A stretch of DNA of 64,000 nt from Anas platyrhynchos. Taxonomy: Eukaryota > Chordata > Aves > Anseriformes > Anatidae. The notes under the pieces were generated by a model. That model had not been told where the DNA came from and ran no database searches. It worked only from the letters and a program-made list of their open reading frames with translations. The first letter of the stretch is position 1. Each line of letters starts with the position of its first letter. The stretch lies in assembly GCF_047663525.1 (NCBI RefSeq), contig NC_092594.1, positions 39,622,001-39,686,000 on the forward strand. The letters are read 5' to 3'. This document shows positions 40,601 to 54,600 of this stretch, one piece after another. Both the position numbers and the translations under genes were made by a program.

Positions 40601-42494
40601 TTGAAACTATGTCTTTAGTTTACGTTATTTAAGTTCAAAAATTAAACACTCATTTCTGCTTCAGGGGAAAGAGCTACAGTGGCAGCTGGATAAGAGAATG
40701 CATAGATGCATCCTGTCACTTTTACCTCCATTCACAGGATTTCAAGATTCTATCATGCCCATGACTTCAAGAAGATGGGTGGTAATCATTTGTACATTAA
40801 TTTAACCTCAAGCCTGTTGCATGAAGGACAGTTGGAGCCATAAGTCAGGGAGCAAAATCATTTTGGAATGTGTATTGTTGATAAATTTCCCCAGAAATTT
40901 GAATTCAAATAATCTGGAAAAGAATTTGCCTTTCTCTTTATGACACCAAAGGACTCCTTGGGCTGGAAAACTATTTCCAGCAGCTGAATTTCTGTCATAG
41001 ATTTAGGAGAAGTATGCCACATGACAGTCCTGGTAAGTGGACTGTTATGGAATACCTTATTCAGTACTGGGGAAACCATGAAAACTAGGAGCACACCTGA
41101 ATATAGTTGTTTCCTTGGGTAGTTACGAGATTAAGTTAGAACATTTCCAGCTCAGCTCATGGCAGTAACAAAGTCGAAAAGTATTCAGAGAGAGCGTAAG
41201 ACTAATTCTGTGAACAAAGATGTTACTAACCTCAGTGATAGTTCTACTAAAGGGAGGTTCATAGACCTGAACAGAATGTTAATGTGATTTTTTGGAAAAG
41301 ATTTTGTTCTAATAACCAATAATCTTCTGGAGCACTGAATCTTTTGGAGCATCTTTTGGTAGCTAATTAATCCTGTATCATATAAGACTCAAGTTCAATG
41401 TCTTATCTTCACATCTTACTGAGTGAGCCACCGAAAGCTTAGAGAAAAGTGTGCAGAAAGAGCACACTTGGCTCTTAGAATCCACATGGTCATTGCAATG
41501 TCTACAAAGAAGCCTTTGTCAGCTGGGCAAATGCAATGAAGTTCCTCGTGTACATACAGAGCTAAGACTTTCCTTCAAGGAAAAAAAAAAAAAAAAAAAG
41601 CCTGAATTTGGTTTTCCTTTCAGTGCAGCTCAATGTCGTCATAATGTAGAACATAATCAGAGTTCAATTAAAGATAGGGGATAGTACAAGCACCTCCCTC
41701 TTACACATCAGCTAGAAATGATACATTCACTACCTGGGACCAGATGAAATCCCTTTTCTGTGAACCACAATTCACTTTTTTTAAGCACTAAAAGACCATT
41801 TCTCAATTATATCATCTTTTAAGTACTACTCATAGAAAACTTCACTTAAATCAGTACCAACTGTAGTCTTCTCCAATTTCCTTTGGTGGGACTACATGAT
41901 ACTATCATTTCTTAAAATAGTCATGGATATGACTAAAATATTACTACATATTTCAGTGTAGGGCATCATTAATGCATGTATAATCACAGTTTAAATAGCT
42001 GAAAACCAGCATGTACAAAAAAATACAATCATAGCACCATATTTACAAATTTAGTAGCATCTCCTGGTTAACCAGAGAGTCTCAAACTATCTTTTTATGG
42101 CTAATTAGGTTACATTGTAGTGCTTTCAAAAAATTGCCTGAATATCTTTTACAAATATACACTTATAAAAAGAAATCTTATCAAAACTGCTGTCATCTAA
42201 GGCAGCAACTTGTGTTACAAAAGTTATTAAAACATTATTATAGACTTAGAAAAGCTTCAAATTTACATTTTCCTTTTCATAGGCACTCTATAAACTAAAA
42301 CGTGGCCTTGTTTCACAAGCTTAAGTGTTTAAATTAGTTAAATATTACCAATGTTGCTGATTTTTTTTAGATGTAAGCAAAAGGAAAAAAGAATCACCCA
42401 TTAACCAGAAGCATCATGTACTGTTTTTACTTGTGCCTTTTATACATATTTTGATTAAAATTGATACTGTTTTGATGTTGAGGTTTACTGTATG
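37640..42494 (-). other. SLC44A5: Repeat-poor AT-rich DNA, possible long SLC44A5 3' UTR
   Basis: Immediately downstream of the SLC44A5 stop codon on the - strand. No CR1 or LTR copy was seen in these 4.85 kb, unlike the DNA on the SLC44A5 intron side. Minus-strand AATAAA signals occur at 40147-40152 and 37668-37673, among others. How far the real 3' UTR extends cannot be told from sequence alone. Confidence 0.45.
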
Positions 42495-42607
42495 TTATCC
42501 TACTGCCTTCTTAGGGCTCAGTTCCTTCTTCCCTAGAATTCGGTGAAGGCTAGCTGACATGAAGTAGGGTTTTGCTGTAGATCCATCATTTCTTTCCAGG
42601 TCTTCAC
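42495..42607 (-). CDS. SLC44A5: SLC44A5 terminal coding exon
   Basis: 113 nt after an AAATTCAG acceptor. It begins (C)[15 protein letters not shown] and ends LSPKKAVG before TAA at 42497-42495. EDLERNDGS is a CTL family hallmark. The tail after PYFMS differs from the human canonical C-terminus and looks more like the LGKK-type tails of paralogues or of an alternative isoform. Confidence 0.9.
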
Positions 42608-45600
42608 CTGAATTTACACAGCAAAAGCAGCCAAAGCAGCAAACAGCAGTGCAAACAAATGCAAACACACACACAAGAGAGAGAGAGAGTTGAAGGGAGA
42701 CAGCAAAAGAACCAACATTTAAAAAAAATCTCAAGGCAATTTAGTTGTAGTGCTAAATTGCTGAAGGACACCAAAAAAATTCTGTTTTCTCAAGGCAGAA
42801 TTTATTTTACACAAAGCAAAGACACACACATTTAACCATTTTTAAATGACAGCAATAAATCCTTTTTATTCTCCATTTCTTTGTTTTGGCATTATAAGTG
42901 GAAATTTTCAGGAACACTCATGTTTACACACTGGTGGCCAGTTTTCCTAAAGCAGCTTGACATTTTGTCCTAAAGGGAAACTTGGATTTAAGCACTTTTT
43001 AAAATCGGACCCTTCTTCATTAAGATGAAATTTGTTTGAAAACCTGATGCCGTGAGTGCACAATATCATATAGGATTTCCTACTGTCCAGTACAAAACGG
43101 AAGCATGGGAAGTAAAACAGAATATGAAATTAAAATAATGAGATGGGCACATAACTACTTTTAAGGGACCTTTTTATTTTTTAAAGGACCTTGAAGATCA
43201 TCTAGTTCCAACCCCTCCCTGCCATGAGCAGGGATGCCACCCACTGGATCAGGTTGCCCAGAGACCCATTCAACCTGACCTTGAACAACTTCAGGGACTA
43301 GGCATCCACAGATTCTGTGTGCAACCTGTTTCAGTGTGTGGTGGAGCAGATCTCCACACTGCAGCCCATGGAGGAGCTCATGATGGAGCAAATGGATCTG
43401 GTCTGAAGGAGGCTGTGGCCCAGTGAGAGCCAACATAGGAGCAGATGATCTCATGGGCGCTGTGTTGGAGCAGTTTGCTCCTGAATGATGGACCCTGTAG
43501 TATAGATCCATTTTGGAGCAGTTCTTGAAGAGCTGCTGTCTGTAGGAAGCCCATGCAGGATCAGTATGGGAAGGCTGGCATCCCATGGGAGGGACTCCAC
43601 ATTGGAGCCTGAGAAGAGAACTGCACCTTGACAGTTCAGTATATGACAAAGTATTATTTCAGCCTGACCACAATCCCCATTCCCCATTCTCCTGCACCAC
43701 CTGGGGGGAAGAGGTAGAAGAATGAATAGTGAAGCTGAGCCAGGGAAGAAGGAGAGGGGTGGAGGAAGATGCTTTTATTTCACTTTTAATTCTTACTGCT
43801 CTACTCTGTTATTCAGTGATGATATACTCCATCTTTCACAAGTCAAGCCTGTTTTTGCCTGTGACGGTACTTGGTGAGTGATCTCCCTGTCCTTATCTCA
43901 ACCCATTAGCTTTTTTCATCATATTTTATTAGTTTCTTTTCATCATATTTTTTCATCGTATTTTCCACCCCTGTCTCTGTCCTCCATTGGAGTGGTGCTT
44001 AGCTACCTATTGATGTGAAATCAACAATGTGACTGAATTATTTGGCTCTGATTCCTTCAGAAAATGCAGCCATTACTACAACTCTACAGAAGTCAAGACT
44101 GAGACTCAGGTGCCATTGTAGCACTCAAACATAATCCATTTGTATCTTCATTCTTAACACCCAAGTATAATTGTCAGTATCCTGCACAGATGGCAATACA
44201 TGAACACACGTGTCCAGATTTCTCACTTGCCTTGCAATTGATGTAACCACCTTATTGACTAGAAAAAATCATCATGATTCCTTGCTTTGTTTGGTGGGAA
44301 CACTTCTAAATTTTCACAGAGGTAAGAAGTGAAATACGGATACTCTACAGTAGGCTATTCTTTCTACTTATAGCAGTAAAGCTGCATATGAGGATGCCAA
44401 AAAAATGTTTCTGACTGATTTTGTTCCTGTGATTGACACCCCGGTATCTCCAGAATTTATCCTAACTTTAGTTCCTAGAGAAGCAGAGTTAAGAAGGTGA
44501 GTGTTTAAATATGGTTATGATTCAGAGGAATATATGCTACTGTAAGAGGAGAATCAGTGTTATCATGTTTATTTTACCTCAGTGATCGCTGTGGATATGA
44601 TAAGACTGTTACTATTTCAGTATTCCCTTAGTACATAATAATTTGTCAGTTGTGAGAACAATCACTGTCACGTAACTTTCACTTGGACCTACCAGAATGA
44701 CTTTCATCACATAAATTAGTATGTTTATTTCTTTAATCCTCTAAGTCTAGAAAATTGAATGTGTTCTGTAAGAAGTATATCCTCTTCTTATAATTACATC
44801 CTAATTTGAGATCAACTGATTTCTTTTAAGATGATTCTGTGATTCTATGATTTTAGTATTCTCTGACTGGAAAAATTGAACAGTAGTCCCTTTGAGAGTG
44901 CCACAGAACGCTTTCAGATATTAGTGAAACAAAACTCAGTACTTACAAAAGCAGAGGAAAAGCGTATCGACACACATTGCATAGACGCTGAAGAACCCGT
45001 GTGCAACAAGGTAGGAGCCAATAATGACAGTCTACAAAAAAAAAAACAAAGCACAATAAAACCCCAAATGTTAGTTTGTCATCAATATGGCAGTATTAAC
45101 ACAAATTAGAAGCCTAGTCTGCTAAGCAAATTTTGGTAGAATTAATTGCAGCTCCATAATTCTATCAGATGTTACTACTGATGTGAAAAGGTATTACAGG
45201 TTCAAGACGCTGTATCCTAACATGCAGTAGCCACCACTTTTTCAGCTGCCAAATTGGAGCCATTTCAACTCCAACAGAAATTATATGCCAAGAACATTCT
45301 GAACTCCTTCAAGATATTATTCTAAAGAATGACTCATCCTGGAGCTGTTCCAGAGTTTGTGAGGGCTACAAGGAGAAAGAGATGCATCACAGACCTTTTT
45401 CATTATAATACCCCCCTGTCATTGGTGCCTCATCACCAGCCTTTGCTATCTGGAAAGTCTGAGCAAAGCAGATGTGAAAACTAATTTCTCTGAAGGTGCA
45501 CAGTCATTGCAGTGATACTACTGCCTGAAGGACCCGCAGGAGTAGAGTATAGCAGTTCACTCCTCACTTCAGTGGGTAGTATGTCACTGAGAGCATGACA

Positions 45601-48600
45601 GGAGCTGTTACCAGAACATGCCCTGTCTCGTCTGAGCACCTCAGGTTGCCTGCAGTGTTCAGAGGATTAGACAGTTGTCTTACCAACAATGGTACCCAGT
45701 AGTAATTTAATGCTGGTGCTTCCTGTGCAAAGATCGGTATTCTCTGTGTGAAGAAAAAGAATGCAAGAACACCTGAAAGAAGCACAAAAGGTTAGTGATT
45801 CCTAGGGCTACTCTGATTTTCTAACAGCTAAAGAATGGATGAGAAAAAAACAACAGACAGTAGATCCAAGGCTGGTTTTTACAAGAGCTTGTCAACAATT
45901 TATTCCTCCATACTAACGATCTCCTGGATCTGTATTCTGAACAGGAGAGAGATAGATGTAAATTAATCAATTACTTTAAAGATATCCATGGGCCCAAAAT
46001 GACTTTAATCAATTGGTTTATTTCATCGTTCTACTGGATTTAATAAATAATGATGAAAAAGACAATAGAATGGAATAATAACTAAGACCACCAGGTGGAT
46101 TTTTCTAAAATAAGGAAGAAAGAGAGCAAAATCCTGCTGCTTTAGATTTCATTGCTTGAAGAAATACTTAACTATTTCAGATTAAAAAGAGAAATGACAA
46201 TGCTATTGATAAACAGAATAATAAATTTAGAAGAGAACAATGCATTTAAAACAGAAACAGACAAAAAGATTTAAATCCACTACATCTTAAAGAGAAAGAA
46301 GACATGAATGAATTTCAGTATTTTATGGCTAGCATTTCAGAAAATATGTTTCGAATCAAATTTGCTGCCCCATCTTGAAAGTCACACAACAGTAATGACA
46401 AAAAAAAAAAAAAAAAAAGATGTGGTCCTGGCATTAATTTTCCATTTCTAGTAAAAATATCGTTCATTAGTAATTTTTTAAAGTATACAGAATACAAAAT
46501 ATGTATATTAGTGTAACAATATTTTGAAACTGCTGTCACACTTTAGAAAAGCTGTAATTAAATACTGCCAACTTGAATTTCTGAAAGTGCTTAAATTTTT
46601 TAAAAATCTGTTTTTTATCATAGCAATTTTCAAAATTTTCAAAACATATTTTTTGATATTTTGTGGTAACAAAGAAAACTCTATGAAGATGTTAGAAATA
46701 TTCTATTTCATTCCTATAGCTTGGACATTCTTTTGAATGGGCTTTTATACAGCAGAGCTTCAGGCCCATCTCCCGCACATCTGTACCATCGCCTCTTGTA
46801 TGTGTACTGTCTGGTACCAGCTGAATGTCATGTGCAAGTTGGCTTAGTTCTCACGGAGGGAGAACAGATTATGACTGACTTACTGGATGTGAATTTGATT
46901 TGATCCAGCTATGATGCTTTGTCTGCAGAAGTCCTTGTGCTACTAACCCATGCAAACACAGTAAAAGCAATTACAGAAATCACAGGATCATAGAATGGTT
47001 TGGGTTGGAAGGGACCTTAAAGATCTTCTAGTTCCAACCTCCCTGCCATGGGCAGGGACACTAAAACCCTCCCACTAAACAAGATTGCTCAAAGCCCCAT
47101 CCAGCCTGGCCTTGAACACTTCCACAGAAGGGGTATCCACAACTTCTCTGGGCTACCTGTCCCAGTGCCTCACCACCCTCATAGTAAAGAATTTCCTCCG
47201 TATATGTAATCTAATCCTACGCTCTTCATCTAATTGATATTATTATGACCATACAGAGAAAAAAATGGGAAAAAATATATTTGTTTCAGTTCAATCTTGC
47301 AAATCTTTGGATATGGGAACAACTTCCCAAATAGTCAGACCAAGGAGAACCTCCAACTGTTGACTAAGCATATATGAATATGGGAGGCATACTTGTAGGT
47401 AGCAGAAAATAAGAACATACAATTTGGAAAAAAAACTATTAGCTTACCTACACCACCAGCAACGAGAATTTTCCCCAGGAATAAAAGAAAGTCTGTGACT
47501 TTGTCCAGAACTGCGACTCTGTTCAGCAAAAGACAAATGATATATAACCATCATAAACTGGACATTTGTATTCTTTTTCCTTACAACTATGGGTAATTGA
47601 TGAAATGTGGCCAAGAAGCTGTTTACTGCTGATTTAACAGACTGACAGGATAACAATGCAGAAGAGCAACACTGATATGGACTTTGTTATAACCTAATGC
47701 TGTGAGGCAAAAAAAACACTGAGCCTTTTGTTGAATTAGGCCTTAGTGCAGCAACACTGCCACAGCACTTGGAAACTGTTCATTGCTCTTGATGATAAAA
47801 AAATAAAAATAAAAATAAAAATAAAAATAAAAATAAAAATAAAAATAAAAATAAAAATAAAAATAAAAATAAAAATAAAAATAAAAATAAAAATAAAAAT
47901 AAAAATGTATCTTTATTTCAATCTTTTTTTTTGGGTCACAGATAAACCAGCCCAGAAGAGGCAAAGTACACACCATAACAAAAAACAATGTTTGTGTAGA
48001 TTGCTGGTATGTCCTCTTTTCACTTGGTCCCATCTGGCCACATTTCATCACTCCAGATCATGCCAAATCTACAGAAATATCTTAAGATATGGTACAACAC
48101 TGAAGGTAGGAGGCTGCAAAGCAGAGGGACAGTCACAGATGAATGAATGGAGGTAGACAGAAAAATTGACAGTAAATCTGCAGCCTTCACTGAAAGCAAC
48201 AGCAGGGAGTTTCTGCCTGAAATCCTGCCAGCCTGTCTTACCTTAAACTTTAGGTAAATAACGGAATGGAAAATGAGCTTTGCATACTCAGTCTCATGAC
48301 TACACTGAATGCTATGCAGATTGCAGTATACAGTACTGACTACCGTGAAAAATAAACATTGTTACTATTAAAAAGAACAAATCATAATTAGCCTGTCAGA
48401 GTTCAACAATAGAAGCAAAATACACAAGATAAAAAAAAATCTATTCAAAACCATAAAATTATATCCCTATATTTTAGTTGTTGCTTTTACTGATTAGAAC
48501 AGAAGCACAAAGGACAGTGAAGCAGTAGTTCTGTGAGGAAACAAATGCAGCTTCTCTTTCCTATTGCACAAGCACTACACAATGTGGCCAGCACTGTTCT

Positions 48601-51600
48601 GATATGTACTCAATTCTCACATCTCCAATCCTTTCCTCCTTTTTCTTAAGCATTGTTTCCATTTTGCTGTCTTTCAGCATCCCCTTCCATTCCTCTCCTC
48701 CTCCCAGTTCTTCACTAAATAAACTACCTAACCTTTTTTACTGCGACTCTTCCTTAGATTGTCTGCTACGACATCAATATGGCCTGCTCCCAAGTTCTTC
48801 TCCCATTCTTTTTTGATCCCACAGTATTACAGGAACAGCCAAGAACAATGAAGAAAAGTACTGGTGAGAACAGGGAGTTTGGCAGCAGTCTTGATAGTGG
48901 GGAAACAGACCTGGGGAGTTCCCAGCATCAGGGAAGATCTGGTTATGTTAAATACACTGTTTTTGAGTCCCTCTTCTTTCTTGCCACATTTTAACACCCC
49001 AGGCTTTCTGGAGCAATCTATAGACTTTGATCTTTCAGTTTTCCTTTTTGAGAGAAAGCAAGCGGACAAACACTCAAGAAACACACAAACAACAGATTAT
49101 GAGTATTGCATTGCTGTATACCCATAGATCTCCTCTCAGCGACTCCATTAGTTCCTTGGAGGCACTATTACAATCTATTGGGTGCTTAGGATTTTAAACA
49201 AGCAATCAAAAAAAACTGCTGTATTAGATCAACTTTGTAAAGGTTACTGTGCCAGAGAGCTTGCTCTTACACACTGGCTTTTAGAAGTGATGGTCGTGTC
49301 ATGGGACAGAACCAGCTTACATTAATAATTGGAGTAGAGGTGGGAGAGGAAGTAGGCTGTGTTGCTGTGTCTTCAGCATGCAATACAGAGAATCCTGACA
49401 TTTCCAAGGACTGAGAGATGGCCCCTTACCTCACCACATTTCGCATGAGCAGAAAGAATGCCTCCTTCGCTGAGGTGCAGAAGTTTTTACCATATATGGC
49501 AATCTGCAAAACAATAGTAGTTGTTAAGTGTTTTAAATAATCAGAATACCTTTTTGTATTTAAGAATCATGTTACATGTAATGCATACTTCTTTTTAATC
49601 TGTGGCCATGGAACACTTAGGAACATAAAGGAACAATCCCCCAATCACCTGCTATCTATCAATGCTTCCCATCAAGCTGCAACAGAATATCATCCATCTT
49701 TTCCCTCCAAATCACCTGTTTGTGAGCATGCTACCCCTTGCGATCTTGCAGGCAGCAGATTCAGTACTTAGTTTTCCAAGCGGAGTAAAGATGCTACTTG
49801 CTGAGTGATTCTTCTCACTTAGCTAGTTACCCATGTAAGATTTATAGCCAGCGGAAAGGAACAGGTGCTTGTAGAGCAAAAGTGAGTTGACCCATTTAGA
49901 TATTGACTTAAACCTGACTCTGTTCTTGAGAATACATCAGCAACGCCAGTATCAAAGTCAGTAGATTTACATCAGCATAAAGCACAGCAGCTAAAGCTAG
50001 ACAGGAACAAAAACATTTTTTCTTTCTGGAATAGTGTCCACAAGGGTGAGATATTCTAGAAAACTTCTTCTGGTTCTAGTACAGTCAGTTTGCCGACTGT
50101 AAAAAAGATACTCAAAAAGAATACTTCTTCTTCAAGACAGCATTAATTTGAAATATCTTTTATTAGAACAGTGGTTTATAATAGATTCATTACAGCCACT
50201 TCCTTTGAGATAACATCTGTGACTGTCATTTTCAATCACTTAAATTGTTTCAGGTCAGAACATCCTAGGGTTAAATCTGTGTATGTCTATTTAGGTGAAA
50301 ATCTGGAATTTGTCTTCAGGAAGCTGAAATAACAAGGGTTATTTCAGAGTAACATCACTGCTGCTGCTAGTAGACTTTGTGCTTTTGACTTCCAGGAGCA
50401 AATACAGATACCACGTGCCTTCTGACTTCCTTATTCAAATCCTGCCACCACAAAGAAGTGTCCAACATGCAATAAAAAACAAGATAACATTCTTGTTGAA
50501 ATCAGGATTTCACCCACTGATTCAGAGAGGAAGTTAACCAGTTATGCCATCCTTTTCCACTTACTTTGTGAGGTATGGAGTATGGAAAAAGACAGTCAAG
50601 AAAAGGCTGAGCTTAGAAGAAGGAAAAAAAATCTTACTTTTTCATGGTAGTACCACATGCATTTCCTGAAAATGCCTATAAGTGCCATTATTTATTCAGC
50701 ATATTCTAGTACTGCTGGCTGTTGACCAACTAGAAGTAACTAGGTTATTCTACCATCCCAGACAGGGGAGACCACATGCAAAGACAACACATACCATGAT
50801 GTAGGCATTTCTGTTTATAAATTTTAAGAATTTTTCCAAACACCAGAAACAGCATTTGAGGCAGCAGAGTAGAAATCTAGTGAAGGAGTTCTGTGTACCT
50901 GAAAAAAGGAGAGAGTACATCATAGAATTCGCAAACAGTCTTCAGAACAAAGAAATCTATTCAGAAGAAATTCTTACATTGTGGCAAAACCAGAAATATT
51001 TCTTTTCTTCTATGTTCTAATATTTTCTTTCTTCTATGGACTCTCTTTCCTAACCTATTTAGCTCACTAGCTTTCTGTTAGATCATATTCACGTCCTGAA
51101 TGAATTCTGCATTAAACTCCCAATTTACTCAATTTGAGTAAATCAGCACACATTCATTGATTTTGAATTGAACTAAAATGGCTAGTGCTAATGTGGAATT
51201 CATCTCTTTTAATTGCTCAGATAACATCTTGGGAAAGTCATGAAATCATTTACAAAAGGAGTTCTTAATAAGCTAGAGCAGATTCATAAATCTTACCTTT
51301 CAGTTTGTGATCCAAGTATTCCAGTATTACTCTAATAAGCTGGACAATTGCAAGAATTAAGGCTCCAAATGCCAGTGAACCTGTATGGTATCTGAAACAA
51401 ATTAAACGTTATTTAATGGCTTGTATTCACAGCAGTTGCCTCTAATTATACTTTATGTCTTAATCACAATGACATTGCTAAACATTCCCTACCATCACAA
51501 GCTATCAGCTAAAAAGGTAAGTACAAAGCCTGTGTTAAGCTGTAATCACAAAATCACGGAATTGTAGGGATTGGAAGGGACCTCCAGAGATCACCAGGTC

Positions 51601-54600
51601 CAACTCCTCTGCCAAAGTAGTAATGACTCCTTTATCTCAGGTTGCTTAGAGCGTGCGGTGCAACTTAGATCACTACAATTCATTCACTTTTACTCAATCC
51701 CTTTGAGCAGTTTTGGAAAATAAATTATTCTAGAATAAAGTCAATCCTAGTCTGGACAGAGTATCCATGGCAGATAACTATAGGAGCCTAATTATAAGGT
51801 AGATTGTGAATCAATTATCTCATAATGTCAAGATAGGCGTTACATATCAAAAGATTATTATGACTATGTAAATCTTATACCTATGTTTTAAAAGTGTTTG
51901 TTCCTTAATTGTTATTAGTAAACTAGGCACTTCATGAATCAGGCCATCCTTCTTTAGGTGGACAGGAAGCACCAAACATTTAATAATCATGGAATCATTA
52001 AGGTTGGAAAAGACCTTCAAGATCATCTGGTCCAACCGTCACCCTACTACCAATGTCACCCACTAAACCATTTCCCTAAGCACCATGTCCAACCTTTCCT
52101 TGAATACCCCCCCCAGGGACAGTGACTCCACCACCTCCCCGGGCAATGCATTCCAACTACTCTTGCTCAACTGCTCTTTCTGAGGAGAAATGTCTCCTAA
52201 TTTCCAACCTAAACCTCCCTTAGTGCACCTTGAGGCCATTCCCTCCAGTCCTATCACTAGTTACCTGCGAGAAGAAGCTGATCCCCAGCTCCCCACAACT
52301 TCTTTTCAGGGAACTGTAGAAAGCAATAATGTCACCCCTGAGCCTCTTCTTCTCCAAACTAAACAACTCCAGTTCCCTCAGCTACTCCTCATAAGACTTG
52401 TGTCCCAGGCCCTTCACCAGCTTCATAGCCCTTATCTGGACACATTCCAGGGTCTCGATGTCCTTCTTGTAGTGAGGGGCCCAAAACTGAACACAGTACT
52501 TCAGATGTGGTCTCACCAGGGCAGAGTACAGGGGGATGATCCTCCCTGGTCCTGCTGGCCTCTAATGACCATTAGGTTAGGGCACGGAGAGGGGGGAGCA
52601 CAGCAAAAATAGCGGAGTGTGCATCCTGAATAATGCACTGCCTTGCTCCTCCCATGCCAGTCACAGGAGATGGACTGTCCCATGAAAGGCTCATCTCCAC
52701 AAGCACAGGGGCACAATGTCAGGTGGGGGAACCCAAACGATGCACTCAAAAGATGGCCTGTCCCAGAAGAGCCATCAGCCCCATGGCTGAGGTGTGAAAA
52801 CCATCAAGATGAATCAATGGAATTGAATTCTTTGAGCACTTTTTGGACTGGGCAGTGTTAATGACTAGGGATATTGGACAAACTATGGGATACAGGGGAA
52901 GAGAATTAGAAGATTTTGGGATAGCACAAGACTTACTATGGGATATTTAGAGGAGGAATCAAAGGCAGGTTAAGAGGGGAATCATTGTAGTTTGAGGAGG
53001 AATAAATGTGGGAAAAAATTAGGAATAAGGGGATAAAATGTTGCATGTAAACAGCTACACATTAGTACGCCTTCTGTGGCCATGCACTGCACCTGATCAG
53101 CACAGTCTGATCCACCTTATTAAATTGCATTTCTGTTTTCATGGGTGAGGGAAACTTTCTGTGTGGATGTGTGTGGGGATGGATTTTTAAGTGCAAGCAG
53201 CTTGACACAGACCACACATCAGAGGGCCAGTGGAGCTGTGATGCCAGCACCTGAAGCAAGTAATAGTATGTGAGTGTGATTGCTAGTGGATATTAAGGTT
53301 GATTAACAAGTGAGTAGCTTAAGTAGCTTGGGAGCCAAATATGTTTGTCTCTCTCTGAAGGTGAGACCACAGGAGGAGTTGGCTGCCAGAGGTACCTGAA
53401 GGTCCTGGTCAACTGCTGGAGAGACCATTGGGTCTGCATGTTAACTGAGACCTGTTTGTGTGTCTGTCTCTAAGAGAAAGTCACCTGGAGAGGCTGACTA
53501 CAGGAGGAACCAGGAGTCCCAGACAACTTCCAGAGAGACCATAACGTCTGGGGGTTATAGAGAGTGGTGTGTGTGTTTCTGTGTCTGTGTATCTTTGTGT
53601 CTGTCCGTGAAGGGTGGAGTCTGTAACAGCAACTGGAGTGGGGCCATGGGCCTCAGGGTCACATAGACAGCTGCCAGCAACTCGGGAATTAGGGGATCCA
53701 GGAGCCAGCTACTGGATAGATCAAGTGTCTGAGCCAGGCTACTGGTGGTATATGCACCTTATATTATATATATATACAATTGGGTAGAAGTCCATCAGTG
53801 GGAATTACATATACTAACAGACCATCATCCTTAACAGTCAGGAGTCCTGATCAGAAGGGAACAGGATGAAGCTACTGGGGCTAGTGCTGCTTGTGCAAGT
53901 GCTCTGTGTGCAAGTCTGCTGATTTGCACGGTCAGCTGTGTATATATTTGTTGTATACATGTGTCTGGGTGTCTGCACCTACTGGGAATAACTGCTCTGC
54001 CTTGTAACTGGTTGAACTGAGGGAAAGCAAGCTGCAGCTGCCTTGCCTCTACTGGGCTAATGGATTTGGCATTCCCCTAGAAATTACATTTTCCTGACTA
54101 AACATTTTCATTTGATATTCTCCATTTGGCTTACCAAATTGTAAAAACAGCACTTGTTGAACACATAACAAGGATGACATCCAGCTTCATGGTCTTACCT
54201 TATTGCCCGTCCAAAGGAAGAGAAGAGTGGCCACAGTGGAATATCAGCTGGTTTTCGAGAGGCCCAGTAATAAGAGGCAAAGGCACCAGCAAGGGTACAC
54301 TGACCCAGTGCAATTGCAAAGTTTACCAGCCAGAGAAAAACAAAGGCATTAGCTAACTGAAAGATGAAGATGTACTTATGGTACAGACTTTCTCCTCCAT
54401 AAAATGCAAAAGTACACTGAGCACCTGGACATAATTTGGTAACGTTGGTTGTGTTAAAAGTCTGTATGGAAAGAAAAACAGAAACCAGAATGATAAGCAA
54501 CGATTTCCATGTAGAAAGTCTCTGAAATTTAGTGACTTAATAAAAATCACATCATTCTGTTTGATGTTTCATTAGCTTATTCAACACTGCACTCCAACAG

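Noticed and set aside
47743..48156. Lys/Ile-repeat and Tyr/Phe-repeat proteins
   Set aside because: Translations of a hexanucleotide microsatellite.
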